This document shows, in pieces, positions 17,842-25,596 of a stretch of 64,000 nucleotides of DNA. Location of the stretch: positions 62,001 through 126,000 of the forward strand of contig DGFJ01000009.1 in the NCBI GenBank assembly GCA_002391625.1, written 5' to 3'. Each line of letters begins with the position of its first letter. Within the stretch, counting starts at the first letter, position 1. Made by a program: the position numbers and the translations under genes. Source of the stretch: Ruminococcaceae bacterium UBA3903 (GTDB taxonomy: Bacteria; Bacillota; Clostridia; Oscillospirales; Acutalibacteraceae). The notes beneath the pieces are model-generated. The model was not told where the DNA came from. It ran no database searches and saw only the letters and a list, made by a program, of their open reading frames with translations.

Positions 17842-18207
17842 ATGAAATTGCAGGAATCAGGACAAAATTACTTGGAAACAATCTTAATCCTACAAGAGCG
17901 TAACAGCTGCGTACGTTCCATAGATATAGCAACTGAACTGGGCTATAGCAAGCCTAGTATTAGCAGAGCTGTCAACCTGCTAAAATCCAACGGCTTTATA
18001 AACATTAGTGAAAGTGGCTATATTACCTTTACGAAAGATGGTGAACAGATAGCCAAGGATATGTATGACAGACACAGAACCTTAACGGAATTTTTGACAA
18101 AGCTGGGCGTGGACAAAAATATTGCTGCTGAGGATGCTTGCAGAATAGAGCATGTCATTAGCGAAGAGGCCTTTGACAAAATAAAACAACACGTTAAGAG
18201 TTTATAA
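17842..18207 (+). CDS. DtxR/MntR-like metal-dependent transcriptional regulator
   Basis: A 121-residue protein with an N-terminal winged helix-turn-helix ('RSIDIATELGYSKPSISRAVNLL') and the start of the dimerisation domain with 'DRHRTLTEFLTKLGV' and 'EDACRIEHVIS', which contains the Glu/Cys/His metal-site residues of the MntR/DtxR family. It lacks the C-terminal SH3-like domain, so it resembles MntR in length. It lies 45 bases after the vanW-type gene and may be cotranscribed. No metal transporter is adjacent; the nearest candidate is the orphan ZnuA-type gene at 24-25 kb. Which metal it senses cannot be decided. Confidence 0.85.
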   Translation: MKLQESGQNYLETILILQERNSCVRSIDIATELGYSKPSISRAVNLLKSNGFINISESGYITFTKDGEQIAKDMYDRHRTLTEFLTKLGVDKNIAAEDACRIEHVISEEAFDKIKQHVKSL

Positions 18208-18250
18208 ATTACGCTGCGGGCTATACAATAAATCTAGATTTAATTAACAA

Positions 18251-18281
18251 AAGGGTAACCGTAAAGAAAACGGTTACCCTT
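18251..18281 (+). terminator. Terminator after the DtxR-like gene
   Basis: A perfect 12-bp stem (18251-18262 with 18270-18281) with a 7-base loop, 43 bases after the stop codon. Confidence 0.8.
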
Positions 18282-18405
18282 AAATTATGTGGTTTTATTT
18301 GTCAACCCCAATGCAATAGATGGAATACGTTATTTTTTTACAGCAGTGGATACGGCTATGACCTGTTCATGGCAGACGGCTTCAAAATAGCAAAAGTTCG
18401 TATGC

Positions 18406-19092
18406 TTATTTGGGACCGTATTTTTCCTTAGCTGAACTGCATAATGCCGTAAAGGTATCCAAAATTTTTTGTGACTGCCGTTTACAGCTTAAGTATTCTG
18501 ACTGATTGGCTTCTTGAATGATATACTTATTTACACGCATAACTATTTGAGAGAAGCAAGGATGATGTACTCCAATACGTATATAAAACCAATAACCGTA
18601 TTCTGGTGGCTTTTTTCTGACGTTATGCAGCTTTCTCTTTAATTCAGCGGTTTTCTTAATTTTTTCATTGCTGGTGTCTACGGTGCTGTCCTCATCCTCC
18701 ACAGGATGTATCGGTGTAAACAGCTCCTTCTTTTCAATGACTTCACAGTCAGTGACCTGTGTCAGATAAAAAATGTCTGGGTTCTCCTCGGAAAAACGTT
18801 TTGGCGTGGTTAACAGCCAAAGGTTGTGGTTTTCATCTACCTTTAGAACCTCGTAATCACCTAGTGTTAGGGTAGTATTAAATTCTGAAAGCATATCACT
18901 GTTTTTGTTCCTGTCACGATATTCCAAATGTTCCTTTATTTCTGCTGCTGTTATCTCGTCAAAATCTTCAATATGTTCACTGCATTTTTTTACACAATCC
19001 CCACAAAGCAACCCATCATTTAGCTTGATTCTTGTGAAAATTCCAGCCTTTTCTCCACACACAGCACATATTTTTTTATCCTTTAATCCCAT
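18406..19092 (-). CDS. DUF4428 domain protein (N-terminal zinc ribbon)
   Basis: A 228-residue cytosolic protein. The N-terminus 'KICAVCGEKAGIF' followed by 'LLCGDCVKKC' gives a CxxC...CxxC zinc ribbon typical of DUF4428. The middle ('LGDYEVLKVDENHNLWLL', 'FYLTQVTDCEVIEK') resembles a beta-rich domain that often follows it. The C-terminal region has basic and polar helices. Function is unknown in the family. It lies 45 bases downstream of nfo in the same direction and could share its transcript. AGGAG lies nine bases before the ATG. Confidence 0.75.
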   Translation of the reverse strand: MGLKDKKICAVCGEKAGIFTRIKLNDGLLCGDCVKKCSEHIEDFDEITAAEIKEHLEYRDRNKNSDMLSEFNTTLTLGDYEVLKVDENHNLWLLTTPKRFSEENPDIFYLTQVTDCEVIEKKELFTPIHPVEDEDSTVDTSNEKIKKTAELKRKLHNVRKKPPEYGYWFYIRIGVHHPCFSQIVMRVNKYIIQEANQSEYLSCKRQSQKILDTFTALCSSAKEKYGPK

Positions 19093-19137
19093 AAGAATTC
19101 ACTCCTATTATTTCAAAAAATAAAAATATCAATTATT

Positions 19138-19971
19138 TTATTCCTTGTACAAGCCCTTTAATAGTTCGATTTCCTTTGCGTACCCCTGAATATCGTTTGG
19201 CGTTTCCAATAAAAACGGCAGGTGACGCAGCTGTGGGTGATTTATTATATTAGTTATTGCTGTCAACCCGATGTAACCATTGCCGATAGTTTCGTGCCTG
19301 TCCTTATGGCTTTCTAGCGGGTTTTTACTGTCGTTTAAATGAATGGCCTTTAGATTATCCAGACCTATTACCCTGTCAAAATCTGTCAGAACACCGTCTA
19401 AATCCTTTACTATATCATATCCACCGTCATTAACATGACAGGTGTCCAGACACACGCCAACCTTATCCGAAAGCTCTACACGGCTGAGTATAGCCTTTAT
19501 TTCCTCGAAGCTCCTGCCTATTTCGCTGCCCTTGCCAGCCATGGTTTCCAGCAAAATTGTGGTGGTTTGTTGGGGGTATAGTATTTTATTTAGCAGGTCT
19601 ACGATATAGTTTGTGCCTATATCAACCCCCTGCTTTACATGGCTGCCGGGGTGAAGGTTATAATAGCTGTGAGGAATAAGCTCCATTCGCTTTAAATCGT
19701 CCTCCATAATCATTTGTGCCAGCTCTCTAATGTGTTTATCGGCGGAGCAGGGATTAAGGGTGTATGGCGCATGGGCAACAATAGGTGCAAAGCCTTTATC
19801 CTGAATATATTCTAAAAACCTTTCAATGTCCTTCATATCTATATCCTTAGCTTTAAAGCCACGAGGATTGCGTGTAAAAAATTGAAAGGTATTTGCATTT
19901 ATTGATACGGCTTCTTTACCCATATGTAAGAAACCTTTAGAGGCTGAAAGATGTGCTCCTATATTAAGCAT
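19138..19971 (-). CDS. nfo: Endonuclease IV (AP endonuclease)
   Basis: A 277-residue TIM-barrel enzyme that cuts abasic sites in base-excision repair. Metal ligands are visible in 'GAHLSASKG', 'HAPYTLNPCS', 'NLHPGSH', 'LLETMAGKG', 'CLDTCHVNDGGYD', 'HLNDSK' and 'DRHETIGNG'. Length and motif order match Nfo with no oddities. AGGAG lies seven bases before the ATG. It is divergent from the tRNA gene at 20118. Confidence 0.95.
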   Translation of the reverse strand: MLNIGAHLSASKGFLHMGKEAVSINANTFQFFTRNPRGFKAKDIDMKDIERFLEYIQDKGFAPIVAHAPYTLNPCSADKHIRELAQMIMEDDLKRMELIPHSYYNLHPGSHVKQGVDIGTNYIVDLLNKILYPQQTTTILLETMAGKGSEIGRSFEEIKAILSRVELSDKVGVCLDTCHVNDGGYDIVKDLDGVLTDFDRVIGLDNLKAIHLNDSKNPLESHKDRHETIGNGYIGLTAITNIINHPQLRHLPFLLETPNDIQGYAKEIELLKGLYKE

Positions 19972-20070
19972 AAGTATGCTCCTTTTGTCTATTATTAAAC
20001 ATATTTATAGTATAACACAGGTAAAATAAAAGAACAACGAAAAAATTGTAATCTACTATAAAATAACTGT

Positions 20071-20099
20071 TGACAAATTGGAGATTAATTGTTATAATA
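20071..20099 (+). promoter_or_regulatory. Consensus promoter for the tRNA gene
   Basis: A perfect TTGACA (20071-20076), 17-base spacer and perfect TATAAT (20094-20099), ending 18 bases before the mature tRNA. Confidence 0.85.
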
Positions 20100-20117
20100 A
20101 CTTGGCATTAAACAGAT

Positions 20118-20194
20118 GGGCCATTAGCTCAGTTGGTTAGAGCAACCGGCTCATAACCGGTTGGTCCGGGGTTCGAGTCCCTGATGGCCCACCA
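20118..20194 (+). tRNA. tRNA with CAT anticodon (tRNA-Ile2 or elongator Met)
   Basis: A 77-base cloverleaf with encoded CCA: acceptor stem GGGCCAT/ATGGCCC, D-loop 'AGCTCAGTTGGTTAGAGC', anticodon loop CTCATAA, and T-arm GTTCGAGTC. It is not the initiator, since G1-C72 is paired. The G/C-rich acceptor resembles lysidine-modified tRNA-Ile2 more than Bacillus elongator Met, but anticodon sequence alone cannot separate them. Confidence 0.9.
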
Positions 20195-20198
20195 TACG

Positions 20199-20256
20199 AA
20201 ATACATATATAGCCTGTCGTTTAATGTAAAACAACACAAGATATATGTATTTTTTA
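20199..20256 (+). terminator. Terminator of the tRNA gene
   Basis: A 12-bp A/T stem (20199-20210 with 20241-20252) followed by T-rich sequence, starting five bases after the tRNA CCA. Confidence 0.6.
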
Positions 20257-20272
20257 ATATGTGTGTAAATTA

Positions 20273-20311
20273 CCTACTGAAAATACTGCTGTATATTCAG
20301 TAGGCGATTTT
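20273..20311 (+). terminator. Second terminator-like hairpin after the tRNA
   Basis: A 9-bp perfect stem (20273-20281 with 20296-20304), 14-base loop, then CGATTTTTT. No ORF with a ribosome binding site ends here. Confidence 0.6.
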
Positions 20312-20389
20312 TTGTTATCTATAGCACACGGATTTATCTTTACTACTGCCTATGGATACTGGGTTGTTTTTCATCAATTAAATTATACT

Positions 20390-20440
20390 AAAAAGCGAGC
20401 CTTTTGTACTGCTAACGTAGTCGTTTGGCTTGCTTTTTTT
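20390..20440 (+). terminator. Third terminator-like hairpin before ilvB
   Basis: A 12-bp stem with one G-U pair (20390-20401 with 20427-20438) ending in a run of seven T. The 20195-20565 gap thus holds three successive terminator-like hairpins and no supported gene. I looked for a T-box leader and did not find one. Confidence 0.7.
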
Positions 20441-20565
20441 CGCTATTTCATTACAGCACCTTGATTTAGCAGGCATCATGTGTTGCAGATGTGTAAAATA
20501 TAACCTATGTAGTCCCCTAAAAAACAAGGCTGCAATAGTAAATACATTGAAATACGGAAATTTAC

Positions 20566-20594
20566 TTGACCTTATCCGACAATAATACTATAAT
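20566..20594 (+). promoter_or_regulatory. ilvBNC promoter
   Basis: TTGACC (20566-20571), 17-base spacer, TATAAT (20589-20594). Transcription would start near 20600, leaving a leader of under 40 bases, so no long riboswitch or attenuator can lie between this promoter and ilvB. Confidence 0.75.
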
Positions 20595-20637
20595 AATCTA
20601 TAAGCATTATATTAGTGAACAGGAGAGTGGCGGCATA

Positions 20638-22263
20638 ATGATTAGCGGTGCCCAGATTATGGTAAAGTGTTTGGAGAAGGAAAACGTCTCCATTATATTT
20701 GGCTATCCCGGTGCGGCCATTTGTCCATTTTACGATGCATTAATAGATTCATCAGTAAAGCACATATTAGTTAGACAGGAGCAGAACTCTGTACACGCAG
20801 CCAGCGGTTATGCAAGAAGTATTGGTAAACCAGGTGTTTGTGTGGCAACCTCAGGTCCAGGTGCTACCAACCTTATTACAGGTATAGCAACAGCCTACAC
20901 AGACTCTATCCCTATAGTTGCCATAACAGGACAGGTAAGAAGTGACCTGTTAGGTCGTGATGTTTTTCAGGAGGCCGATATTACCGGTGCCTGTGAGCCT
21001 TTTGTCAAGCACAGCTATTTGGTGAATGATACAGCCGACCTGCCACGAATATTCAAGGAAGCTTTTCACATTGCTTCAACAGGCAGACCTGGCCCCGTAC
21101 TTATTGATGTGCCAATAGATATTCAGGATAATACTATAGATGAATTTGAATATCCTCAAAATGTTAATATACCGGGCTATAAACCCAACACAAAGGGTCA
21201 CACTGTACAAATAAAACGTGCAATAGACCTAATACAAACCTCCTCACGTCCTGTAATATGTGCAGGTGGCGGTGTGTTAACGTCTGGGACAAAGCTAAAG
21301 CTGGTTGAGTTTGCCAACAAAACTGGTATCCCAGTAGTATCTACAATGATGGGTATAGGCGTAATGCCATCTGACCACGACCTGTATTTGGGTATGCTTG
21401 GAACTCATGGCAAAGGTGTAGCAAATCGTGCTATGCACGAAGCAGACCTAATAATTGTGTGTGGTGCCAGGTTAGGTGACAGGGCAGTGGCCGCCCCAGA
21501 CCAAATAACTAAAACATCTAAGATTATACATATAGATATAGACCCCGCAGAAATAGGCAAAAACATTAAAACCACTATTCCAATAGTTGGCGATATGAAA
21601 AATGTAATGAACCATCTGTTAGATTCTATCGGTGACTACCATGTGCCAGCCCTGTGGGCAGACACTGTTGAGCGTTGGAAAACAGATTTATTCCGTACGC
21701 CGCCTAAATTTGAGGGCTTTGTAGAACCTAGGGCGTTTGTGGCAAAGCTGTCAGAAATGCTGCCTAGCAAGGCTATTTTAGTAGCTGACGTTGGTCAAAA
21801 CCAAATATGGTGTGCCAACAACTTCCGCATAAAAGAGGGCAGATTTTTAACCACAGGCGGTATGGGTACCATGGGTTATTCAGTACCAGCCGCAGTGGGA
21901 GCAAAATTTGCCAGACCAGACCGAGAGGTGGTAGTGGTATGTGGTGATGGTTCATTCCAAATGGGCATGAACGAGCTGGGTACTATGGCACAAAACCATC
22001 TTAACATTAAAATTATCATTATGCGTAACGACCGATTAGGTATGGTTCGTGAGCTACAAAAAAAGAACTATCATGAGCATTATACAGCTACATTTTTGGA
22101 CGAAAATACACCTGATTTTATGAAAATAGCAGATGCCTATAATATACCGTCAGCTAAGGCATATTCCAATGAAGAGGCTGAAAGGATTGCGGCAGAAATG
22201 CTGCAAAAGGACAGCTCGTTTTTGTTGGTTTGCTATGTTAACCCCGACACCCCGTCCATTTAA
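20638..22263 (+). CDS. ilvB: Acetolactate synthase large subunit
   Basis: A 541-residue ThDP/FAD enzyme that condenses two pyruvates (or pyruvate and 2-oxobutyrate) in branched-chain amino acid synthesis. Catalytic Glu48 lies in 'LVRQEQNSVHAASGYAR', and the ThDP motif starts 'GDGSFQMGMNEL' near residue 437. The ATG at 20638 is chosen because an in-frame TTG at 20566 falls in the -35 box; AGGAG (20621-20625) and GTGGCGG lie ahead of the ATG. ilvN follows after 28 bases. The biosynthetic, regulated form is favoured by the adjacent ACT-domain subunit. Confidence 0.95.
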   Translation: MISGAQIMVKCLEKENVSIIFGYPGAAICPFYDALIDSSVKHILVRQEQNSVHAASGYARSIGKPGVCVATSGPGATNLITGIATAYTDSIPIVAITGQVRSDLLGRDVFQEADITGACEPFVKHSYLVNDTADLPRIFKEAFHIASTGRPGPVLIDVPIDIQDNTIDEFEYPQNVNIPGYKPNTKGHTVQIKRAIDLIQTSSRPVICAGGGVLTSGTKLKLVEFANKTGIPVVSTMMGIGVMPSDHDLYLGMLGTHGKGVANRAMHEADLIIVCGARLGDRAVAAPDQITKTSKIIHIDIDPAEIGKNIKTTIPIVGDMKNVMNHLLDSIGDYHVPALWADTVERWKTDLFRTPPKFEGFVEPRAFVAKLSEMLPSKAILVADVGQNQIWCANNFRIKEGRFLTTGGMGTMGYSVPAAVGAKFARPDREVVVVCGDGSFQMGMNELGTMAQNHLNIKIIIMRNDRLGMVRELQKKNYHEHYTATFLDENTPDFMKIADAYNIPSAKAYSNEEAERIAAEMLQKDSSFLLVCYVNPDTPSI

Positions 22264-22291
22264 CCTATTATCCTGAAAGGGTTTTAATTAT

Positions 22292-22783
22292 ATGAAACAC
22301 ACTTTATATATTCTGGTGGAAAATCATGCTGGTGTTTTAAGTAAAATATCGGGACTTTTCTCCAGACGAGGTTTTAATATTGACAGCTTGGCTGTGGGTA
22401 TAACCTCTGATCCCAAAATATCACGTATAACAATAGTTGCACAGGGCGATGAATACGTGACAGAGCAGCTAGAAAAACAGCTGAATAAGGTGATACCTGT
22501 TATCAAGGTAAAATCCTTAGATGAGGGTACGTTTATCAGCCGTGAGCTGTTACTGGTAAAGGTTCATTGCAATGCGTCTAACCGCACAGAGCTAATGAAG
22601 GTTGCTGAGCTTATGAACGCAAGGATTGTGGACGTAGCAGTAAACAGTATTACCTTGGAGTATGCTGAAACTGTTGAAAAGCTAGAAACACTAATCAATT
22701 TACTAAAGCCTTATGGTATCCGTGAAATCGTCAGAACAGGTACTGTTGCCATTGAAAAAGGTACAGCACTAAACAGTAAATAA
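22292..22783 (+). CDS. ilvN: Acetolactate synthase small (regulatory) subunit
   Basis: A 163-residue regulatory subunit with an N-terminal ACT domain ('TLYILVENHAGVLSKISGLF', 'RRGFNIDSLAVG') and the C-terminal domain beginning near 'LLLVKVHCN'. It binds valine and gives feedback inhibition of IlvB. Length is standard for Firmicute IlvH/IlvN. It sits between ilvB and ilvC in one operon, and AAAGGG precedes the ATG. Confidence 0.93.
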   Translation: MKHTLYILVENHAGVLSKISGLFSRRGFNIDSLAVGITSDPKISRITIVAQGDEYVTEQLEKQLNKVIPVIKVKSLDEGTFISRELLLVKVHCNASNRTELMKVAELMNARIVDVAVNSITLEYAETVEKLETLINLLKPYGIREIVRTGTVAIEKGTALNSK

Positions 22784-22848
22784 CGGTTTGACAGGTTACA
22801 TAACATAAATTCTATTATATGCCGTTAAACGGCAAGGAGGAAATTTCT

Positions 22849-23856
22849 ATGCCAAAAATTTATTATCAACAAGACTGTAACCTAAGTCTACTAAAGGACA
22901 AAACAGTTGCTATTATCGGTTATGGCAGTCAGGGTCATGCCCATGCACTAAACCTACACGAGAGCGGTATTAACGTTATCGTTGGTTTGTACAACGGCAG
23001 TAAGAGCTGGGCTAGAGCAGAAAAAGCTGGTCTAAAGGTTATGACAGCTGCTGATGCCGCTAAAAATGCTGATATTATTATGATTCTAATTAACGATGAA
23101 AGACAAGCTGATATGTACAAAAATGATATTGAGCCAAACCTAACAGAGGGCAAGGCATTAGCTTTTGCACATGGCTTTAACATTCACTATAAGCAAATCG
23201 TTCCTCCTAAGGACGTTGACGTATTTATGATCGCACCTAAGGGTCCAGGTCACACAGTTCGCAGCGAATATGTAGAGGGTAAGGGTGTTCCTTGTCTAAT
23301 TGCTGTAGAGCAGGATGCTACCGGTAAGGCTCATGACATCGGTTTGGCTTATGCTGCTGGTATTGGCGGCAGCCGTGCAGGTGTTTTGGAAACAACATTT
23401 AAAATCGAAACAGAAACAGACCTATTTGGTGAGCAGGCTGTTCTGTGTGGCGGTGTAACAGCTCTAATGAAGGCTGGCTTTGAAACTCTAGTAGAAGCAG
23501 GCTATGCACCAGAGAACGCATATTTTGAGTGTATCCACGAAATGAAGCTAATTGTTGACCTTATCTATAAGGGCGGCTTTAGCCTAATGAGATACTCTAT
23601 CTCTGATACAGCTGAGTATGGTGACTATGAAACAGGTAAGCGTCTGGTTACTGACGAAACAAAGAAAGAAATGAAAAAGGTTCTAACAGAAATTCAAGAC
23701 GGTACATTTGCTACTAAATGGATTGCTGAAAACAAGAACGGCAGAGCACATTTCAACTCTTGCAAACGCATTGAGTCTGAGCATCCTCTAGAGGCTGTAG
23801 GCGCAGAGCTAAGAAAAATGTATTCTTGGAGCGACGAGGATAAATACGCTGAATAA
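22849..23856 (+). CDS. ilvC: Ketol-acid reductoisomerase
   Basis: A 335-residue class I enzyme that isomerises and reduces acetolactate. The nucleotide site 'GYGSQGHAHALNL' and specificity loop 'GLYNGSKSWARAE' (suggesting NADPH) are present, with catalytic acids in 'ETDLFGEQAVLCGG' and 'YFECIHEMK'. The ATG at 22849 has AAGGAGG at good spacing; the in-frame ATG at 22819 does not. Codon use looks more biased (many GCT, CTA, GGT) than its neighbours, as expected for high expression. It is the last gene of the operon. Confidence 0.95.
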   Translation: MPKIYYQQDCNLSLLKDKTVAIIGYGSQGHAHALNLHESGINVIVGLYNGSKSWARAEKAGLKVMTAADAAKNADIIMILINDERQADMYKNDIEPNLTEGKALAFAHGFNIHYKQIVPPKDVDVFMIAPKGPGHTVRSEYVEGKGVPCLIAVEQDATGKAHDIGLAYAAGIGGSRAGVLETTFKIETETDLFGEQAVLCGGVTALMKAGFETLVEAGYAPENAYFECIHEMKLIVDLIYKGGFSLMRYSISDTAEYGDYETGKRLVTDETKKEMKKVLTEIQDGTFATKWIAENKNGRAHFNSCKRIESEHPLEAVGAELRKMYSWSDEDKYAE

Positions 23857-23891
23857 TTTTAGCATGTTTTGATTTAACGCAGGATAAAACG

Positions 23892-23922
23892 GGACTGTAT
23901 CCACATTGGGTACAGTCCTTTT
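23892..23922 (+). terminator. Terminator of the ilvBNC operon
   Basis: An 8-bp stem (23892-23899 with 23911-23918) followed by TTTT, 36 bases after ilvC. Confidence 0.75.
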
Positions 23923-23971
23923 GCTAGTTCAAAGTTGTGTATAGCAAGGAAACTATGGTATAAAAAGCAAT

Positions 23972-24005
23972 AGCCACCGTGGTATAAACCATGGTGGCTG
24001 TTTTT
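23972..24005 (+). terminator. Second terminator downstream of ilvC
   Basis: A 12-bp stem with one mismatch (23972-23983 with 23988-23999), a 4-base loop and then GTTTTTGG. Confidence 0.75.
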
Positions 24006-24084
24006 GGTTGTAGTCCAATAGGCAAGACCACCCGCTCAAATTAAACTAGGAATGGAAAAAGTAACTTATAGTAAAAAGAATAAT

Positions 24085-24136
24085 CTCCTGTGATAAAATT
24101 GAGGTGGTTTGGCAACCACAATAATATACACAGGAG
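24085..24136 (+). promoter_or_regulatory. Two-stem hairpin that masks an AGGAGG ribosome binding site
   Basis: An outer 8-bp stem (24085-24092 with 24129-24136) covers the AGGAG of an AGGAGG site, and an inner 6-bp stem (24104-24109 with 24114-24119) is capped by TGGC. Bases 24143-24147 contain an in-frame GTG seven bases past the site. This arrangement could act as an RNA switch or thermosensor; no known riboswitch class was recognised. Confidence 0.4.
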
Positions 24137-24144
24137 GTTATGTC

Positions 24145-24307
24145 GTGAAAGACCGTGCTTTGTTATGATAGTGAGAAATGCACAGCTAAAAACAAGGGTG
24201 TCCATGGGCACATCTTTAAACAACCGAAACGCCCTATACCCAACGACGCTTACGGTGTTGTGAGTGGGGTGGCGGTTAGTCACCCCACTACCCTATTCTA
24301 TTATTAG
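24145..24307 (+). pseudogene. Possible small frameshifted ORF of unknown function
   Basis: A GTG at 24145, seven bases after AGGAGG, opens a frame that stops after seven codons at TGA 24166-24168. The +1 frame (24158-24307) is open for about 49 codons and reads as plausible protein ('YDSEKCTAKNKGVHG', 'FKQPKRPIPNDAYG'). Joined, they would encode about 55 residues. It could be a decayed small gene, a sequencing frameshift, or a +1 programmed shift at the TGA. I do not recognise the product. It ends near a hairpin at 24263-24289. Confidence 0.3.
24263..24289. terminator. Strong hairpin between the 24.1 kb region and znuA
   Basis: A perfect 9-bp G/C-rich stem (24263-24271 with 24281-24289) with a 9-base loop, downstream of the convergent znuA-type gene. 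It may end transcription from either side, although neither side has a long T run. Confidence 0.5.
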
Positions 24308-24334
24308 ATCAAAGCTTGGCGTTATATTACGCCC

Positions 24335-25276
24335 TTAGCTTAATGCTGTTTTTAGATTTTCTGCATTTGCTCTCATTAATGAGATATAGGTTGCACCGCT
24401 GTTAAACTCATCCTTTGATACGTTGTGACAGGAATGAAACAAAAGCTTTGCAGCACCTGTGCTTTCACACAGGGTGTCTGCTACCTTTTGGTTAGAAAGC
24501 TCAACGTAGAAAATAACAGGTATACTGTTGTTTGTAACCTCGTCTATTAGTGTTGCCATAGTAGAGGCACTAGGCTCGGTTTCAGAGCTACACCCGGGAA
24601 ATGCTGCATAATGCTTTAGGTTGTACTCCTTGGTAAAGTAAAGGAAAGGAAATCTGTCACCAAATACCACAGTATCCCTTGTTCCGTTTTTTACAATCTC
24701 CGTAAATTCGTTGTCTAAATTCGTTAATTCTTTAATATAATTGTCAGTATTGGTTTTATAGGTGTCAGCGTTTTTACCGTCCGCCTTACAAATAGCATCG
24801 CTAATTGCCCTTGTTAGCTTTATTGCATTTTTTGGTGATGTCCAAATATGCTCATCGTACTCTATATCATCACCTGTTTCAGGGTGATGGTCATCATCAG
24901 TGCCTATTTGCTCCTCTGGAGTAATATCTACATAGTCCATAAGCTTCACTATGGTGGTTCGTGAGGTGTCAATGCCCTGTAGTATGTTATCAACCCATTG
25001 GTCAGACTCCCCTCCTATATATATAAATACGTCACTGTCCTGTATCCTTATTATATCCTTTGGTGTTGGTTCGTAGGTGTGGCTCTCAGAACCTGGGGTC
25101 AGCAGAAGGTTAATGCTTGCTTCGCCATTTGTTATCTGTCTGGCAAAATCATATTGTGGAAATATAGTAGCTACGATATTGATTTTGTCGTTTTGTGTGC
25201 CGTTAGGATTATTGTTACAACCACATAAACCCAGTAATAGTGTAGCAATAATAAGTAGTGATAAAGTCTTTTTCAT
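24335..25276 (-). CDS. Metal ABC transporter substrate-binding lipoprotein (ZnuA/TroA-like)
   Basis: A 313-residue lipoprotein: signal peptide with lipobox 'LCGC', then a cluster A-I solute-binding fold. Metal-site residues are visible in 'SESHTYEPTPKDI', the acidic/His loop 'DDDHHPETGDD', 'EHIWTSPKNA', and the late 'SQSETEP'-like and 'ELSNQ' regions. Zinc or manganese uptake is the usual role. The ATG at 25276 (AGGAG eight bases ahead) is preferred to an upstream in-frame start. No permease or ATPase genes are next to it, so it is an orphan that must work with a transporter encoded elsewhere. Confidence 0.85.
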   Translation of the reverse strand: MKKTLSLLIIATLLLGLCGCNNNPNGTQNDKINIVATIFPQYDFARQITNGEASINLLLTPGSESHTYEPTPKDIIRIQDSDVFIYIGGESDQWVDNILQGIDTSRTTIVKLMDYVDITPEEQIGTDDDHHPETGDDIEYDEHIWTSPKNAIKLTRAISDAICKADGKNADTYKTNTDNYIKELTNLDNEFTEIVKNGTRDTVVFGDRFPFLYFTKEYNLKHYAAFPGCSSETEPSASTMATLIDEVTNNSIPVIFYVELSNQKVADTLCESTGAAKLLFHSCHNVSKDEFNSGATYISLMRANAENLKTALS

Positions 25277-25443
25277 ATTTTTTCTCCTTAGTATAGATGC
25301 TTGTGCAGCTGTCAAAAATGTAATTGCTGTTAAAATGCACTGGTAAAATGTATAGCATAATTACTATTTTTTATTCTGACAAAACTTAATATAGCACAGT
25401 GTTGCCATATTTACAACAAATATAATTTTTTACATTATTTCTG

Positions 25444-25472
25444 TTGACTTTTTGGGAGTGGTTAATTATAAT
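25444..25472 (+). promoter_or_regulatory. Promoter of the marR-ABC exporter operon
   Basis: TTGACT (25444-25449), 17-base spacer, perfect TATAAT (25467-25472), directly followed by an operator-like palindrome. Confidence 0.8.
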
Positions 25473-25507
25473 AACTGTTAACCAGCATAACAGTTAACCA
25501 CGTTAAC
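25473..25507 (+). promoter_or_regulatory. Operator-like palindrome with three GTTAAC boxes
   Basis: AACTGTTA (25473-25480) and TAACAGTT (25488-25495) form a perfect inverted repeat with 7-base spacing. GTTAAC occurs at 25477, 25493 and 25502. Position over the transcription start, right before marR, suggests autorepression by that MarR protein. An AdcR-like zinc operator (TTAACnnGTTAA family) acting on znuA is a weaker alternative, as it is about 200 bases from that gene. Confidence 0.6.
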
Positions 25508-25596
25508 AAAAATTTTGTTTGCACTATTTCATAGCTTTTTGCGGATGATAGTATAAATATTAAATATATATTTAGTTTAGATGAGGGAGAGATTAA

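Noticed and set aside
20261..20464. 67-codon ORF between tRNA and ilvB
   Set aside because: No ribosome binding site, GTG start, runs through two terminator hairpins, and no recognisable family.
20195..20640. T-box or BCAA riboswitch/attenuator upstream of ilvB
   Set aside because: No T-box sequence was found, and the ilvB promoter at 20566-20594 lies too close to the start codon to leave room.
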